Assembly (NCBI RefSeq): GCF_007556585.1
Contig: NZ_VJNA01000012.1
Location: 16,082 to 80,081, forward strand
DNA: 64,000 nt
Source of the DNA: Tepidimonas aquatica
GTDB taxonomy: Bacteria; Pseudomonadota; Gammaproteobacteria; Burkholderiales; Burkholderiaceae_C
Reading direction: 5' to 3'
The notes beneath the pieces are model-generated. The model saw only the letters and a list, made by a program, of their open reading frames with translations, did no database searches and had not been told where the DNA came from. The position numbers and the translations under genes are program-made. Positions 21,927 through 30,397 of this stretch are shown here, piece after piece. How positions within the stretch are numbered: position 1 is the first letter of the stretch; every line of letters begins with the position of its first letter.

Positions 21927-22655
21927 ATGTTGACCATCTCGTCCATCGCTGTAGGGCCTGCGCCCCAGGTGACCCCGACCGTGCGCGCGCAGCCAGTGAC
22001 GCCGACACGGCCGGGCAACGCGGTTGCGCGTGAAGCCGTCGGTGCCGACCAAGTGGCGCTGCAAGGTGAGGCGGCGCGTGCGCAGGCCGCCGCTGCCCCG
22101 CCGTTGGCGCCGGTGCCGCCCGCGCAGGAAGCCCAGCAGGCGCAGCTGCCAACCAACGCCCGTGCGCCGGAGCGCACCGGTTTGCCGGTGGAGGGGCCCG
22201 ACGTCGGACCGCGGCAGCGTGCCCAGGCGCAGGCCGCGCAGGACGAGCAGCGGCGCGCCGAGCGCGCACGGGTGGAACGTGAGCAGCAACAGCAGGACGC
22301 GCAACGCCGCACCGAGCAAGCGCCGTCCAAGGACGCACAGCAGGCCAAGGCCGGCGACGATCCAGGGTTTCCGCCGGTTAAAAACCCCGCGCTGGAAGCC
22401 TTGGACACCCAAATCAAAGAGCTGTTGCCCAACCTGTGGAAGGCCAGCCGTGCGGCGGTGGACATGGTCATCGGTGACGAGGCGCGTGAAGTAGCGCAGC
22501 AGCGCGCCAAGACGCTGGAGGAACTGCACAGCCGCCTCAACGCGCCGCCGCTGGCGAACTTGCCCCCCGGTGAGCCGCAGCAGACCTACGGCGCAGCGTC
22601 TGACAGTGCCAACCCGGCCGCCCCGACTGGGCAGCAAATCGACCGGTTGGTGTAA
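21927..22655 (+). CDS. Hypothetical protein under a sigma-28 promoter
   Basis: This 242-residue protein is not recognised as a known family. The first half (about 1-110) is low-complexity and rich in Pro, Ala and Gln, with no signal peptide or membrane segment. Residues 105-145 are very rich in Gln, Arg and Glu (EREQQQQDAQRR) and may form a coiled coil. A more ordered part at about 150-215 reads NPALEALDTQIKELLPNLWK, then VIGDEAREVAQQRAKTLEEL, and looks helical. CGAGGA before 21927 supports the start. It is convergent with cheB, 14 bp away, and is preceded by a near-consensus FliA promoter. It is therefore probably a late flagellar or chemotaxis gene product. Ala/Pro/Gln-rich N-termini are also seen in FliK-like exported proteins, but no FliK core is visible. 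Confidence 0.8.
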   Translation: MLTISSIAVGPAPQVTPTVRAQPVTPTRPGNAVAREAVGADQVALQGEAARAQAAAAPPLAPVPPAQEAQQAQLPTNARAPERTGLPVEGPDVGPRQRAQAQAAQDEQRRAERARVEREQQQQDAQRRTEQAPSKDAQQAKAGDDPGFPPVKNPALEALDTQIKELLPNLWKASRAAVDMVIGDEAREVAQQRAKTLEELHSRLNAPPLANLPPGEPQQTYGAASDSANPAAPTGQQIDRLV

Positions 22656-22669
22656 CGGCGCGGCCCTGT

Positions 22670-23803
22670 TCAGATGCGGTGGCGCACCCCGGCTGCCGCC
22701 ACCCGTTCCATGATCGCGCGGGCGATATCCTTCAGTGGCAGCACCGCGTGCACGGCGCCGGCCTGGATGGCCATTTTCGGCATGCCGAACACGACGCAGC
22801 TGGCTTCGTCCTGCGCGATGTTGTAGGCGCCGGCGTCACGCATTTCTTTCATTGCCTCGGCGCCATCGGCCCCCATGCCGGTCAGCATGACGCCAATGGC
22901 GTTGGGTCCCAGCACGCGCGCGCAGGAGCGAAACAGCACCTCCACCGATGGTTTGTGGCGGTTGACGGGCGGGGAGTCGTCGACCACCGCGACGTAGTTG
23001 GCGCCGCTGCGCGCGATCGAAAACTGGTTGCCACCCGGCGCGATGTAGGCGTGGCCGGGCAAGATGCGCTCGCCATCGCGCGCCTCGGACACGCGGATGC
23101 GGCACAGGCTGTCGAGCCGCGCGGCAAAGCTGGCGGTGAAGCCCGGTGGCATGTGTTGGGTGATGACGACGGCCGGGGCGTCGGCCGGCAGCTGCATCAG
23201 GATTTCTTTGATGGCTTCGGTGCCGCCGGTGGACGCGCCAATGCAAATGACCTTCTCGGTCGACAGCCGAATCGGGGTAGCAGGGGCGGGTGGCGGCGAG
23301 CCCCCCAGGGCGCCGCTGCGTACCGAAGCACTGGCGGCGCCCGAGGATGCCGCGGCGGTGGCCGTGGCCGAGGCCGGGGTGACGGCGGCTGGCCGCCGCA
23401 CGTGGGCCTTGGCCGCGATACGGATTTTGTCGACGATATCGTCGGCCAATTGCTGCAGACCGCTGGCCACACCGATGCGCGGCTTGGCCACAAAATCCAC
23501 CGCGCCAAGCTCCAGCGCCCGCAGCGTGGTCTCGGCCCCTTGTTCGGTCAGCGTCGACACCATCACCACGGGCGTCGGACGCAGGCGCATCAGGCGCGCC
23601 AGGAACTCCAGCCCATCCATCTTGGGCATTTCGACGTCGAGCGTGATGACGTCGGGGTTGCGCTCGCGGATGACTTCACGCGCCTGCAGGGGGTCGGCGG
23701 CCGTGCCGACGCATTCCATGTCGGGCTGACGGTTGATGATCTCGGACAGCAGGCTGCGCACCAGCGCCGAGTCGTCGACGACGACCACCTTGATTTTCGC
23801 CAT
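22670..23803 (-). CDS. cheB: Chemotaxis protein-glutamate methylesterase/deamidase
   Basis: CheB removes methyl groups from chemoreceptors and deamidates them, to reset the signalling state. The 377 residues comprise an N-terminal receiver domain with phospho-Asp 56 (TLDVEMP) and a Pro/Ala/Ser-rich linker at about 138-178. The methylesterase domain has catalytic residues Ser191 (IGASTGG), His217 (TQHMPPG) and Asp313 (GMGADGA). It is the last gene of the che run, 15 bp after cheD. Activation by CheA phosphorylation of the receiver is expected from family knowledge. Confidence 0.97.
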   Translation of the reverse strand: MAKIKVVVVDDSALVRSLLSEIINRQPDMECVGTAADPLQAREVIRERNPDVITLDVEMPKMDGLEFLARLMRLRPTPVVMVSTLTEQGAETTLRALELGAVDFVAKPRIGVASGLQQLADDIVDKIRIAAKAHVRRPAAVTPASATATAAASSGAASASVRSGALGGSPPPAPATPIRLSTEKVICIGASTGGTEAIKEILMQLPADAPAVVITQHMPPGFTASFAARLDSLCRIRVSEARDGERILPGHAYIAPGGNQFSIARSGANYVAVVDDSPPVNRHKPSVEVLFRSCARVLGPNAIGVMLTGMGADGAEAMKEMRDAGAYNIAQDEASCVVFGMPKMAIQAGAVHAVLPLKDIARAIMERVAAAGVRHRI

Positions 23804-23818
23804 GGGGGTAAGGATAGC

Positions 23819-24454
23819 TCAGAACAGGTCGACGGTACCGCCGGCGCGCGCCTGGGCCAGCCGGGTGGCCGTGCCTTGGCGCTCCTGCTGCTCCAGCAGA
23901 TCGGGGTGGGCGTGCGCCAGGCGCTTGACCATGGCTTTGCCGGTGACTGGAAAAAACACCACCTTGCGCGGGTAGATGTCCAACACGTCTTTGGACACCA
24001 CCGGGATGCGCTCGGTGGCCAGGTAGTCCTGCACGAACTGGGTGTTGCGCTCGCCAACGTTCATGCTGGTCATGCCGGCGATGACCGCGCCACCGCCGAA
24101 CACCTTGGCCTGCATATATTCGCGCGTCGAGCCACGCTTGACCAGTTCGTTGATCAGCAGCTCCATCGCGTACGAGCCGTAGCGTCCGCCGGCGTCGGCG
24201 CCGCCTTCGGGCAGCATGAAGTGGTTCATGCCACCGATGCGCAGGCGCGAATCCCAGATGCAAGCTGCGATGCACGACCCTAGCACCGTCATGATGAGAA
24301 TATCTTCATCGGCAACGAAATACTCGCCCGGCAGCACCTTGACCGCTGCGTATTTGAAATGCTGATCGAAAAAAAAGAACGACGCCTCGCCCGGTTTACG
24401 CGGGCGGGACTGGAGAACCTGCACGTGGGCAGGGGAGTGCACGGACGACGTCAT
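23819..24454 (-). CDS. cheD: Chemoreceptor glutamine deamidase
   Basis: CheD deamidates Gln residues of chemoreceptors and in some bacteria cooperates with CheC or other CheY phosphatases. The 211-residue protein shows the catalytic Cys61 in LGSCIAACIWD and His78 in GGMNHFMLP. The N-terminus has about 25 extra residues with a run of four Phe, encoded by an 8-base T tract on the coding strand. The last residues are GGTVDLF, similar to the GSIELF tail of the CheZ-like protein in the same operon. Its start overlaps the cheR stop by 4 bp. Confidence 0.95.
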   Translation of the reverse strand: MTSSVHSPAHVQVLQSRPRKPGEASFFFFDQHFKYAAVKVLPGEYFVADEDILIMTVLGSCIAACIWDSRLRIGGMNHFMLPEGGADAGGRYGSYAMELLINELVKRGSTREYMQAKVFGGGAVIAGMTSMNVGERNTQFVQDYLATERIPVVSKDVLDIYPRKVVFFPVTGKAMVKRLAHAHPDLLEQQERQGTATRLAQARAGGTVDLF

Positions 24455-25287
24455 ACCCGTTCATACATGGTTTTGCCGCGCAGCCGAAACAGGTCACGCG
24501 CGTCGGAGAAATTTTCGGCGTGGCCGACAAACAACGTGCCGTGGGGCTTGAGGACGCGGTGGATGCGGGCCAGCACCTTGCGCTGGGTGTCGTGATCAAA
24601 GTAGATCATGACGTTGCGGCAAAAGACGACGTCGAACGTCTCGCGCAATGGCCAGTGTTCATCGATCAGGTTCAGCGTGAAAAACTCCACATGGCGCTGC
24701 AATTCGGGCTTGACGCGCGCCAGGCCCTCGTTGGCGCCCTTGCCGCGCAAAAAGTACTTGCGTAGTTGCTCCTGCGACAGCAGGCGCAGTTGCTCCAGTT
24801 TGTAGGCGCCACGCTGCGCGGTTTGCAGCACGCGCGTGTCGATGTCGCTGGCCCAGACGCGAAAACGCCCACCGGGGCCCAGCGCATCGCTCATCGTGAT
24901 GGCGATCGAATACGGTTCCTCGCCCGTGGAGGCGGCGCTGCACCAGATTTTCCAGTCGTGCGTGGGCTGCTCGCGGGCCAACCGCGCCAGCTCCACGAAG
25001 TGGTGTTGCTCGCGAAAAAACGACGTCAAGTTGGTGGTGAGCGCGTTGACAAATTCTTGCCACTCGTCCGGATCGCGGCTGCTTTCCAACCAGTCGAGGT
25101 AGGCGCGAAAGCTGTCGTGCCCGGTTTCGCGCAGCCGCCGCGACACGCGGCTGTACACCATGGCCTGTTTGCCTTCGTGCAGGCTGATGCCAGCGTGGCG
25201 GTAGATCAGCTGGCGGATACGCTCAAAATCCGCCGAGGTCCACGCAAATTCGCACGTTTGCAGTTGGGCTGCGGCATCGGGCTTCAT
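24451..25287 (-). CDS. cheR: Chemotaxis protein methyltransferase
   Basis: CheR transfers methyl groups from S-adenosylmethionine to receptor Glu residues. The 278 residues contain the N-terminal helical domain (about 1-85), then the Rossmann methyltransferase domain. Key SAM-site segments are WCSAASTGEEPYSIA (around 115-128), the acidic ASDIDTRVL, and the late DVVFCRNVMIYFD. No C-terminal VELF-type or TPR extension is present; it ends shortly after the catalytic domain. It is linked by 4-bp overlaps to cheA upstream and cheD downstream, so the four genes are translationally coupled. Confidence 0.96.
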   Translation of the reverse strand: MKPDAAAQLQTCEFAWTSADFERIRQLIYRHAGISLHEGKQAMVYSRVSRRLRETGHDSFRAYLDWLESSRDPDEWQEFVNALTTNLTSFFREQHHFVELARLAREQPTHDWKIWCSAASTGEEPYSIAITMSDALGPGGRFRVWASDIDTRVLQTAQRGAYKLEQLRLLSQEQLRKYFLRGKGANEGLARVKPELQRHVEFFTLNLIDEHWPLRETFDVVFCRNVMIYFDHDTQRKVLARIHRVLKPHGTLFVGHAENFSDARDLFRLRGKTMYERV

Positions 25288-27557
25288 GGCCGAGCGCGCC
25301 GCACCAAGGCAGAGGTGTCAAGGATCAGCGACACGCTGCCATCCCCCAAGATGGTGGCGCCGGACACGTTGGGCACCTTGCGGTAGTTGGCTTCCAGGTT
25401 TTTGATGACCACCTGCTGTTGGCCCAGCAGCTCGTCCACCATCAACGCCACCCGTGCGCCGTCGGATTCGATGACCACCATGATGCTGTTGGCACCCGCG
25501 TCGCTGCCCTTGCGTGGCACCTGAAACAGCGCGTCCAGCGCCACCACCGGCATGTATTCGTCACGTACTTTGACCAGTTGCGCGCTTTGCGCCACCGTGT
25601 TGATGCTGCTGGACTCGACCTGGAACGATTCCACCACCGACGACAGCGGCAGGATATAGACCTCGTCGCCGACGCGTACTGTCATGCCATCCATGATGGC
25701 CAGTGTCAGCGGCAGGCGTACCTTGACGCTCATGCCGTAGCCTTCGGCCGAATCGATTTCGACGGTACCGCCCAGCGCGTGGATATTCTTTTTCACCACG
25801 TCCATGCCGACGCCGCGCCCCGAGACGTCGGTGACAACCTCGGCGGTAGAAAAGCCCGGCGCAAAGATCAGCTGCCAGACCTCCTGATCGCTCATGTCGT
25901 CGGAGCACGGGATGCCTTTTTCGCGCGCTTTGCGCAGCAGCTTGTCGCGCGACAGGCCGCGGCCGTCGTCCCGGACTTCGATGAGGATGGAGCCGCCTTG
26001 GTGTGCGGCCGACAGCGTGATCGTTCCCACCTCCGGCTTACCTTTGGCGATGCGCTCGGCCGGCAGTTCGATGCCATGGTCGCAGCTGTTGCGCACCAGG
26101 TGCGTCAGCGGATCGGTGATCTTTTCGATCAGGCCCTTGTCGAGCTCGGTGGCTTCGCCATGGGTGACCAGCTCGACCTTCTTGCCCAGCTTGGTGGCCA
26201 GGTCGCGCAGCATGCGCGGGAAGCGGTTGAAGACGACCGACATCGGGATCATGCGGATCGACATCACCGATTCCTGCAAGTCGCGCGTGTTGCGCTCCAG
26301 GTCGGCCAGGCCCGCCAGCAGCTGCTGGTGGACGGTGGCATCAAGGTCGCGGCTGTACTGCGCCAGCATGGCCTGCGTGATGACCAGCTCGCCCACCTGG
26401 TTGATCAGCTGGTCGATTTTGCTGACCGACACGCGCAGCGTGGTCGTTTCCAATTGGGCGCTGGCGGCGTTGCGCGCGGCTTTGGCGGCGTCGCGCGCGC
26501 GCGCGTCGGCCTGCGCCGCGACACCGCCGGCGGCCGCGTTGGCCTGCACGGCGGCGATCTCGGCACGCAGCTGTGCCGCGTGGTCGTCGGGTGTCACGGG
26601 GTTGCCCGGGGCACCAGGGAACAGACCGTACCCATGCACCTCATCCGGGGCGGGCGCCGGGGCGCCGCTGGCGTCTGGGCGTGTGCCCGCCACGGGGCTG
26701 CCTGGCGCGCCGGCGAACAGGCCATAGCCCTCCTCGATGACGTCGCGGCTGTGCTCCAGGTCCGTGTCGGCCGTGGCGGGGGCAGCCGTGGCCGGGGGTG
26801 TTGCCGCGGGCGCGGGAGCTGCAGGGCTGAGCGGCTCCAGCCGGATGTGTTCGCGCGCAACGTGGAAGGAAAACAGATCCAGCAGTTCGTCATCGCTGCT
26901 GGTGGTGTTGATCTCGTAAATGCGCTGCGCGCCCTCGGTGCGCTCGGCCGTGATGGTCCCCAGGCCTTCGATGTCGCGGAACAGGTCCTTGATCGGGTCG
27001 GCCAGCTCCAGCCGATCCAGCGGGCCAATGACCGCGCGCAGCTGTCGCGGTGCGCCCGGCGGGCTGGCCGCCGGCATGCCGCCGGCCGCCAGCGGCGCCG
27101 GGCTGGGCGCGGGTGCCGGTGGCGGTGGTGGTGGCGATACGGGGGGCGCGGCCTGACCGCTGGCCAACGCCCGAATGCGTGCCACCAGGCTTGCGGTTTC
27201 TGGCGCGTCGTTGGCCAACCCTTGGTGGCGCGCCAGCAGGCCTTTGAGGGCGTCGCTCGACTCCAGCAACACATCCACCATCGCCGCTGTCGGCGCCAGT
27301 TCGTGGCGCCGCAGCTTGTCCAGCAGTGACTCCATTTGGTGGGTCAGTTCCGCCACGTCCTCAAAGCCGAACGTGGCCGCACCGCCTTTGATCGAATGCG
27401 CGCAGCGGAAGATGGCGTTGAGCGTCTCGTCGTCGACCGTGTCGAGGTCCAGGTTGAGCAGCAGCTGCTCCATCTGCTCGAGGTTTTCGCCTGCCTCCTC
27501 GAAAAAGATCTGGTAGAACTGGGTCAGGTCGAAGCCGTCGGTCGCGGTGTCAGCCAT
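25284..27557 (-). CDS. cheA: Chemotaxis histidine kinase CheA
   Basis: This central kinase of 757 residues receives input from chemoreceptors through CheW and phosphorylates CheY and CheB. Domains in order: HPt with phospho-His 54 (CAHSIKGG); a long Pro/Ala-rich linker that contains a P2-like segment around 165-245; dimerisation P3; the HATPase domain with LVRNSCDHGIE (N box) and DVSGRGVGMDVV (G box); and the C-terminal CheW-like P5 domain. The linker holds two copies of a GYGLF-A/P-GAPG-PV motif, at about residues 273-285 and 307-320, an internal repeat not typical of E. coli CheA. It is preceded by cheY with a 36-bp gap. No cheW is present in this window. Confidence 0.97.
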   Translation of the reverse strand: MADTATDGFDLTQFYQIFFEEAGENLEQMEQLLLNLDLDTVDDETLNAIFRCAHSIKGGAATFGFEDVAELTHQMESLLDKLRRHELAPTAAMVDVLLESSDALKGLLARHQGLANDAPETASLVARIRALASGQAAPPVSPPPPPPAPAPSPAPLAAGGMPAASPPGAPRQLRAVIGPLDRLELADPIKDLFRDIEGLGTITAERTEGAQRIYEINTTSSDDELLDLFSFHVAREHIRLEPLSPAAPAPAATPPATAAPATADTDLEHSRDVIEEGYGLFAGAPGSPVAGTRPDASGAPAPAPDEVHGYGLFPGAPGNPVTPDDHAAQLRAEIAAVQANAAAGGVAAQADARARDAAKAARNAASAQLETTTLRVSVSKIDQLINQVGELVITQAMLAQYSRDLDATVHQQLLAGLADLERNTRDLQESVMSIRMIPMSVVFNRFPRMLRDLATKLGKKVELVTHGEATELDKGLIEKITDPLTHLVRNSCDHGIELPAERIAKGKPEVGTITLSAAHQGGSILIEVRDDGRGLSRDKLLRKAREKGIPCSDDMSDQEVWQLIFAPGFSTAEVVTDVSGRGVGMDVVKKNIHALGGTVEIDSAEGYGMSVKVRLPLTLAIMDGMTVRVGDEVYILPLSSVVESFQVESSSINTVAQSAQLVKVRDEYMPVVALDALFQVPRKGSDAGANSIMVVIESDGARVALMVDELLGQQQVVIKNLEANYRKVPNVSGATILGDGSVSLILDTSALVRRARP

Positions 27558-27593
27558 GGTCGTGCAGCCCGGGCGTGTGAGGGTGGAAAGGGG

Positions 27594-27956
27594 TCAGCGG
27601 ATCACCTTGCGGATGACTTCGATCAGCCGGTTGGGGTCAAACGGCTTGACCAGCCAGCCGGTCGCCCCCGCGGCACGGCCAGCCTGTTTCATCTGGTCGC
27701 TGGACTCGGTGGTCAGGATCAGGATCGGCGTGGTGGCGTAGGCGGGCTGCTCACGCAGCTTGCGCACCAGGCCGATGCCGTCGAGCCGCGGCATGTTTTG
27801 GTCGGTCAGCACCAGGTCGAATTTTTGTTTTTGTGCTTTTTCGAAGGCGTCGACGCCGTCGACGGCCTCGACCACTTGAAAACCGGCGCCCACCAGGGTG
27901 AACGAGACCATCTTGCGCATCGATGCGGAATCGTCAACGGCCAAAATCGTGTGCAT
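27594..27956 (-). CDS. cheY: Chemotaxis response regulator CheY
   Basis: This single receiver domain of 120 residues, when phosphorylated by CheA, binds FliM/FliN at the motor and changes rotation. The acid pocket is Asp8-Asp9 (LAVDDS) and the phospho-Asp is 52 (LTDQNMP). The conserved Thr and Lys are visible in ILTTES and LVKPFD. There is no output domain. It lies between cheA and the CheZ-like gene on the same strand, as expected for a signal and its eraser. Confidence 0.95.
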   Translation of the reverse strand: MHTILAVDDSASMRKMVSFTLVGAGFQVVEAVDGVDAFEKAQKQKFDLVLTDQNMPRLDGIGLVRKLREQPAYATTPILILTTESSDQMKQAGRAAGATGWLVKPFDPNRLIEVIRKVIR

Positions 27957-27986
27957 GGGGCTAACCTTGTGCGCTCAACGTGGGGT

Positions 27987-28505
27987 TCAGAACAGCTCGA
28001 TGGAACCGGCGTCCATCTCGCTTTGGGTCACGGGGTTGGGGTTTTGCGGCAGGTGCGTCACCACCATGCCGACCTCGTCTTCTTCCGGTTCCATCACCTG
28101 CTCGGCCAGCATGTAGGCGCAGCCGCGCAGCACCTTGCCCACGTGCACCAGCAGCTGGGTGGACATGTCGTGAAATTGCAACTCCAGCAGGGCCATCTGG
28201 ACCGACTCGCGCAGCTCCGCCACGGTGCCCAGGGCGGCTTCAGGGGGCAGCGCCTCGGCTGCGGCCACCGCGCGGTTGAGGCGGTCGAGCAAATTGGCGG
28301 TGGCGTGGTCCAGCAGCCCCTCGAGGCGTTTGAGGTCGTTCATCGCCGCCAGCAGCGAGTCCTGCAGATCCGCCACGGCGCTCAGACGCACCGTCACGGT
28401 GGGCTCGTCCTCCTGCGGCTCGGGCGGGCGTGGCTCGACCACCGTGACCTCTTCACGCGGCCAGCGGCGTCGTTGCGGGGTCGGGGTGCCGTCCGGGTCG
28501 GTCAT
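27987..28505 (-). CDS. cheZ: CheZ-like CheY phosphatase
   Basis: This helical protein has 172 residues from the Met at 28505; upstream in-frame starts at 28523 (ATG) and 28547 (GTG) are possible and none has a clear ribosome site. The decisive motif is FHDMSTQ, which gives the DxxxQ signature (Asp113, Gln117) that CheZ uses to dephosphorylate CheY (Asp143/Gln147 in E. coli). It sits in a long predicted helix, with a second helix before it (around 45-85). The last six residues are GSIELF after an acidic, Pro-rich linker, the position where CheZ carries its CheY-binding tail. It is the first gene of the minus-strand che operon and is divergent from the kinase gene at 28622. It is shorter than enterobacterial CheZ (about 214). 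Confidence 0.82.
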   Translation of the reverse strand: MTDPDGTPTPQRRRWPREEVTVVEPRPPEPQEDEPTVTVRLSAVADLQDSLLAAMNDLKRLEGLLDHATANLLDRLNRAVAAAEALPPEAALGTVAELRESVQMALLELQFHDMSTQLLVHVGKVLRGCAYMLAEQVMEPEEDEVGMVVTHLPQNPNPVTQSEMDAGSIELF

Positions 28506-28621
28506 GGTCAGTGGGGCCTGCATGGCCCGTGCAACTGCGTAGTTCACAAATATACTGGCTTTGTGTGCCCGTAGGCACCGGCATCAACCCGTAAAGTCGC
28601 CGTTTCGTCACCGCACCCATC

Positions 28622-29725
28622 ATGAGCCCCCCGCCGCTGCGCCTGCTGCACTTGGAAGACAACCCTGTGGACCATGGGTTGCTGGTGCGTGCGTTGTGCC
28701 GCGCCGAGCTGGATGCCGAGGTGACGTCGGTGGACACGCTGGCGGCGTTCCAGCAGGCGCTGGCCACGCCGGGGGTGGACGCGGTGCTGGCCGACTACCA
28801 CCTGGCGGGGTTTTCGGGCATGGAGGCCTGGACCTGGATGCAGCAGCAGGGCATCGAGTTGCCGTTCATCCTGGTCTCCGGCGCGATTGGCGAGGCCACG
28901 GTGGCCGACGCCATGGTGCGGGGCGTGAGCGACTACGTCGACAAGCAGCACCTGACCCGCCTGCCGCACGTGCTGCAGCGGGCGCTGGAGCTGCACGCCA
29001 CGCGCCGCCGCCAGGCCGAGGCCGCGGCCGCGCTGGCCGAGTCGCGTCAGCGCCTGCTGGAGCTGACCGAACACCTGCAAACCAGCATCGACCGCGAGCG
29101 CGCCGATATCGCGCGCGAGATCCACGACGACATCGGCGGGGCGCTGGCGGCGGTGCGGCTGGACTTGGCGTGGCTGCAGCGTCGCCTGACCGACCCCGAA
29201 GCGCTGGCGCACGTGCGCTCGGCGTTGACGATGGCCGAACAGGCCCTGGGGGCCAGCCAGCGCATCATGCGCAACCTGCGCCCCGCGGTGCTGGACCAGG
29301 GTTTGATGGCCGCGCTGCAGTGGCTGACGCGCACGTTCGCCGAGCGCACGGGGTTGGACGTCACGCTGCACGGCAGACTGGCGCGCGCCGCGCTGCCGCC
29401 GCGGGTCGAGATGGCTGCGTACCGCACCGTGCAGGAAGCGCTGACCAACGTGCTCAAGCACGCCCAGGCGCGCCGCGTGCGCGTCGAGGTCAGCGACCTG
29501 GAGGATCACCTGACCATCGAAGTGGCCGACGATGGCCGCGGCGCGGCGCCCGAGGCGTTGCGCAAGGAGCGCTCGTTTGGCCTGCTGGGCCTGCGCGAGC
29601 GCGCGCAGTCGGTGGGCGGCTGGCTGGATGTCGTCACGGCGCCGGGGGAAGGCATGACGCTGATCCTTTCGGTACCATTGAGCGAGGCGGCGCGCCGTGC
29701 CGCCGAGGAGGACGCTAGCCTATGA
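28622..29725 (+). CDS. Receiver-HisKA_3 hybrid sensor histidine kinase
   Basis: This cytoplasmic kinase of 367 residues has no membrane segment. A receiver domain comes first (about 5-120) with acidic pair Glu12-Asp13, phospho-Asp58 (LADYHLAG) and Lys108. A short coiled coil follows (about 125-160), then a NarL-type dimerisation/phosphoacceptor domain with His168 (REIHDDIGG), and a C-terminal HATPase (about 260-355; N box around NVLKHAQA, G box GLLGLRERA). The architecture suggests that another kinase controls this kinase through its receiver. It overlaps the LuxR regulator gene by 4 bp, so the pair is coupled. It lies between che and fli genes; a role in motility or surface behaviour is inference from position. 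Confidence 0.92.
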   Translation: MSPPPLRLLHLEDNPVDHGLLVRALCRAELDAEVTSVDTLAAFQQALATPGVDAVLADYHLAGFSGMEAWTWMQQQGIELPFILVSGAIGEATVADAMVRGVSDYVDKQHLTRLPHVLQRALELHATRRRQAEAAAALAESRQRLLELTEHLQTSIDRERADIAREIHDDIGGALAAVRLDLAWLQRRLTDPEALAHVRSALTMAEQALGASQRIMRNLRPAVLDQGLMAALQWLTRTFAERTGLDVTLHGRLARAALPPRVEMAAYRTVQEALTNVLKHAQARRVRVEVSDLEDHLTIEVADDGRGAAPEALRKERSFGLLGLRERAQSVGGWLDVVTAPGEGMTLILSVPLSEAARRAAEEDASL

Positions 29726-30351
29726 TCCGTGTGATGTTGTGCGACGACCACGCGGTCGTGCGCCGGGGCATCCGCGACACGTTGCAGGAAGCCACCGACA
29801 TCCGCGTGGTGGCCGAAGCGGGCAGCTACCCCGAGCTGCGCGAGGCGTTGCGCCGCGAAACCCCGGACGTGCTGTTGCTCGATGTGGACCTGCCCGGGCG
29901 CAGTGGGCTGGAAATCCTGGCCGTGTTGCACGAGGAGGCCAGCCCCGTGCGCACCATCATGGTCAGCATGTATCCGGAGGACCAGTACGCGATCCGTTGC
30001 CTCAAGGCCGGTGCGATGGGTTACCTGAACAAAGGGGGCGACCCGCAGGTGCTTGTGGCCGCCGTGCGTGCCGTGGCGCAGGGGCGCAAATACATCACGC
30101 CCGACATCGCGGAGCTGCTGGCCAACCACCTGCAGGCGCCCGAGGGGGGCGAGCTGCACGACGTGCTGTCGGAGCGCGAGCTGCAAACGCTCAAGATGAT
30201 TGCGTCTGGCAAAAAGCTGTCGCAGATCGCCGAGGCGCTGATGATCAGCCCCAAAACCGTGAGCGTGTACCGCGCCCGTGTGCTCGAAAAACTCGGCCTG
30301 AGCAACAACGCCGAGCTGACCGTCTACGCCATCCGCAACAAGCTGGTGTAG
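29722..30351 (+). CDS. NarL/LuxR-family response regulator
   Basis: This DNA-binding response regulator of 209 residues pairs with the kinase just upstream. It has a receiver domain (1-120) with Asp8-Asp9, phospho-Asp54 (LLDVDLPG) and the usual Lys in YLNKGG. The LuxR helix-turn-helix (about 145-205) reads LSERELQTLKMIASGKKLSQ followed by IAEALMISPKTVSVYRARVLEKL. The coupled ATGA overlap with the kinase gene makes the partnership almost certain. Targets are unknown; both the che operon and the fli operon flank it. The gene ends 47 bp before the convergent fliR. Confidence 0.93.
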   Translation: MIRVMLCDDHAVVRRGIRDTLQEATDIRVVAEAGSYPELREALRRETPDVLLLDVDLPGRSGLEILAVLHEEASPVRTIMVSMYPEDQYAIRCLKAGAMGYLNKGGDPQVLVAAVRAVAQGRKYITPDIAELLANHLQAPEGGELHDVLSERELQTLKMIASGKKLSQIAEALMISPKTVSVYRARVLEKLGLSNNAELTVYAIRNKLV

Positions 30352-30397
30352 CCGCGCTGACGATAAACGGCCGGCGGCCCACCCACGGCAGCCGCGC

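Noticed and set aside
22656..28621. A cheW gene or chemoreceptor gene in the che cluster
   Set aside because: All coding space between 22.6 and 28.6 kb is taken by cheB, cheD, cheR, cheA, cheY and the CheZ-like gene; no CheW domain other than the one at the end of CheA was seen.
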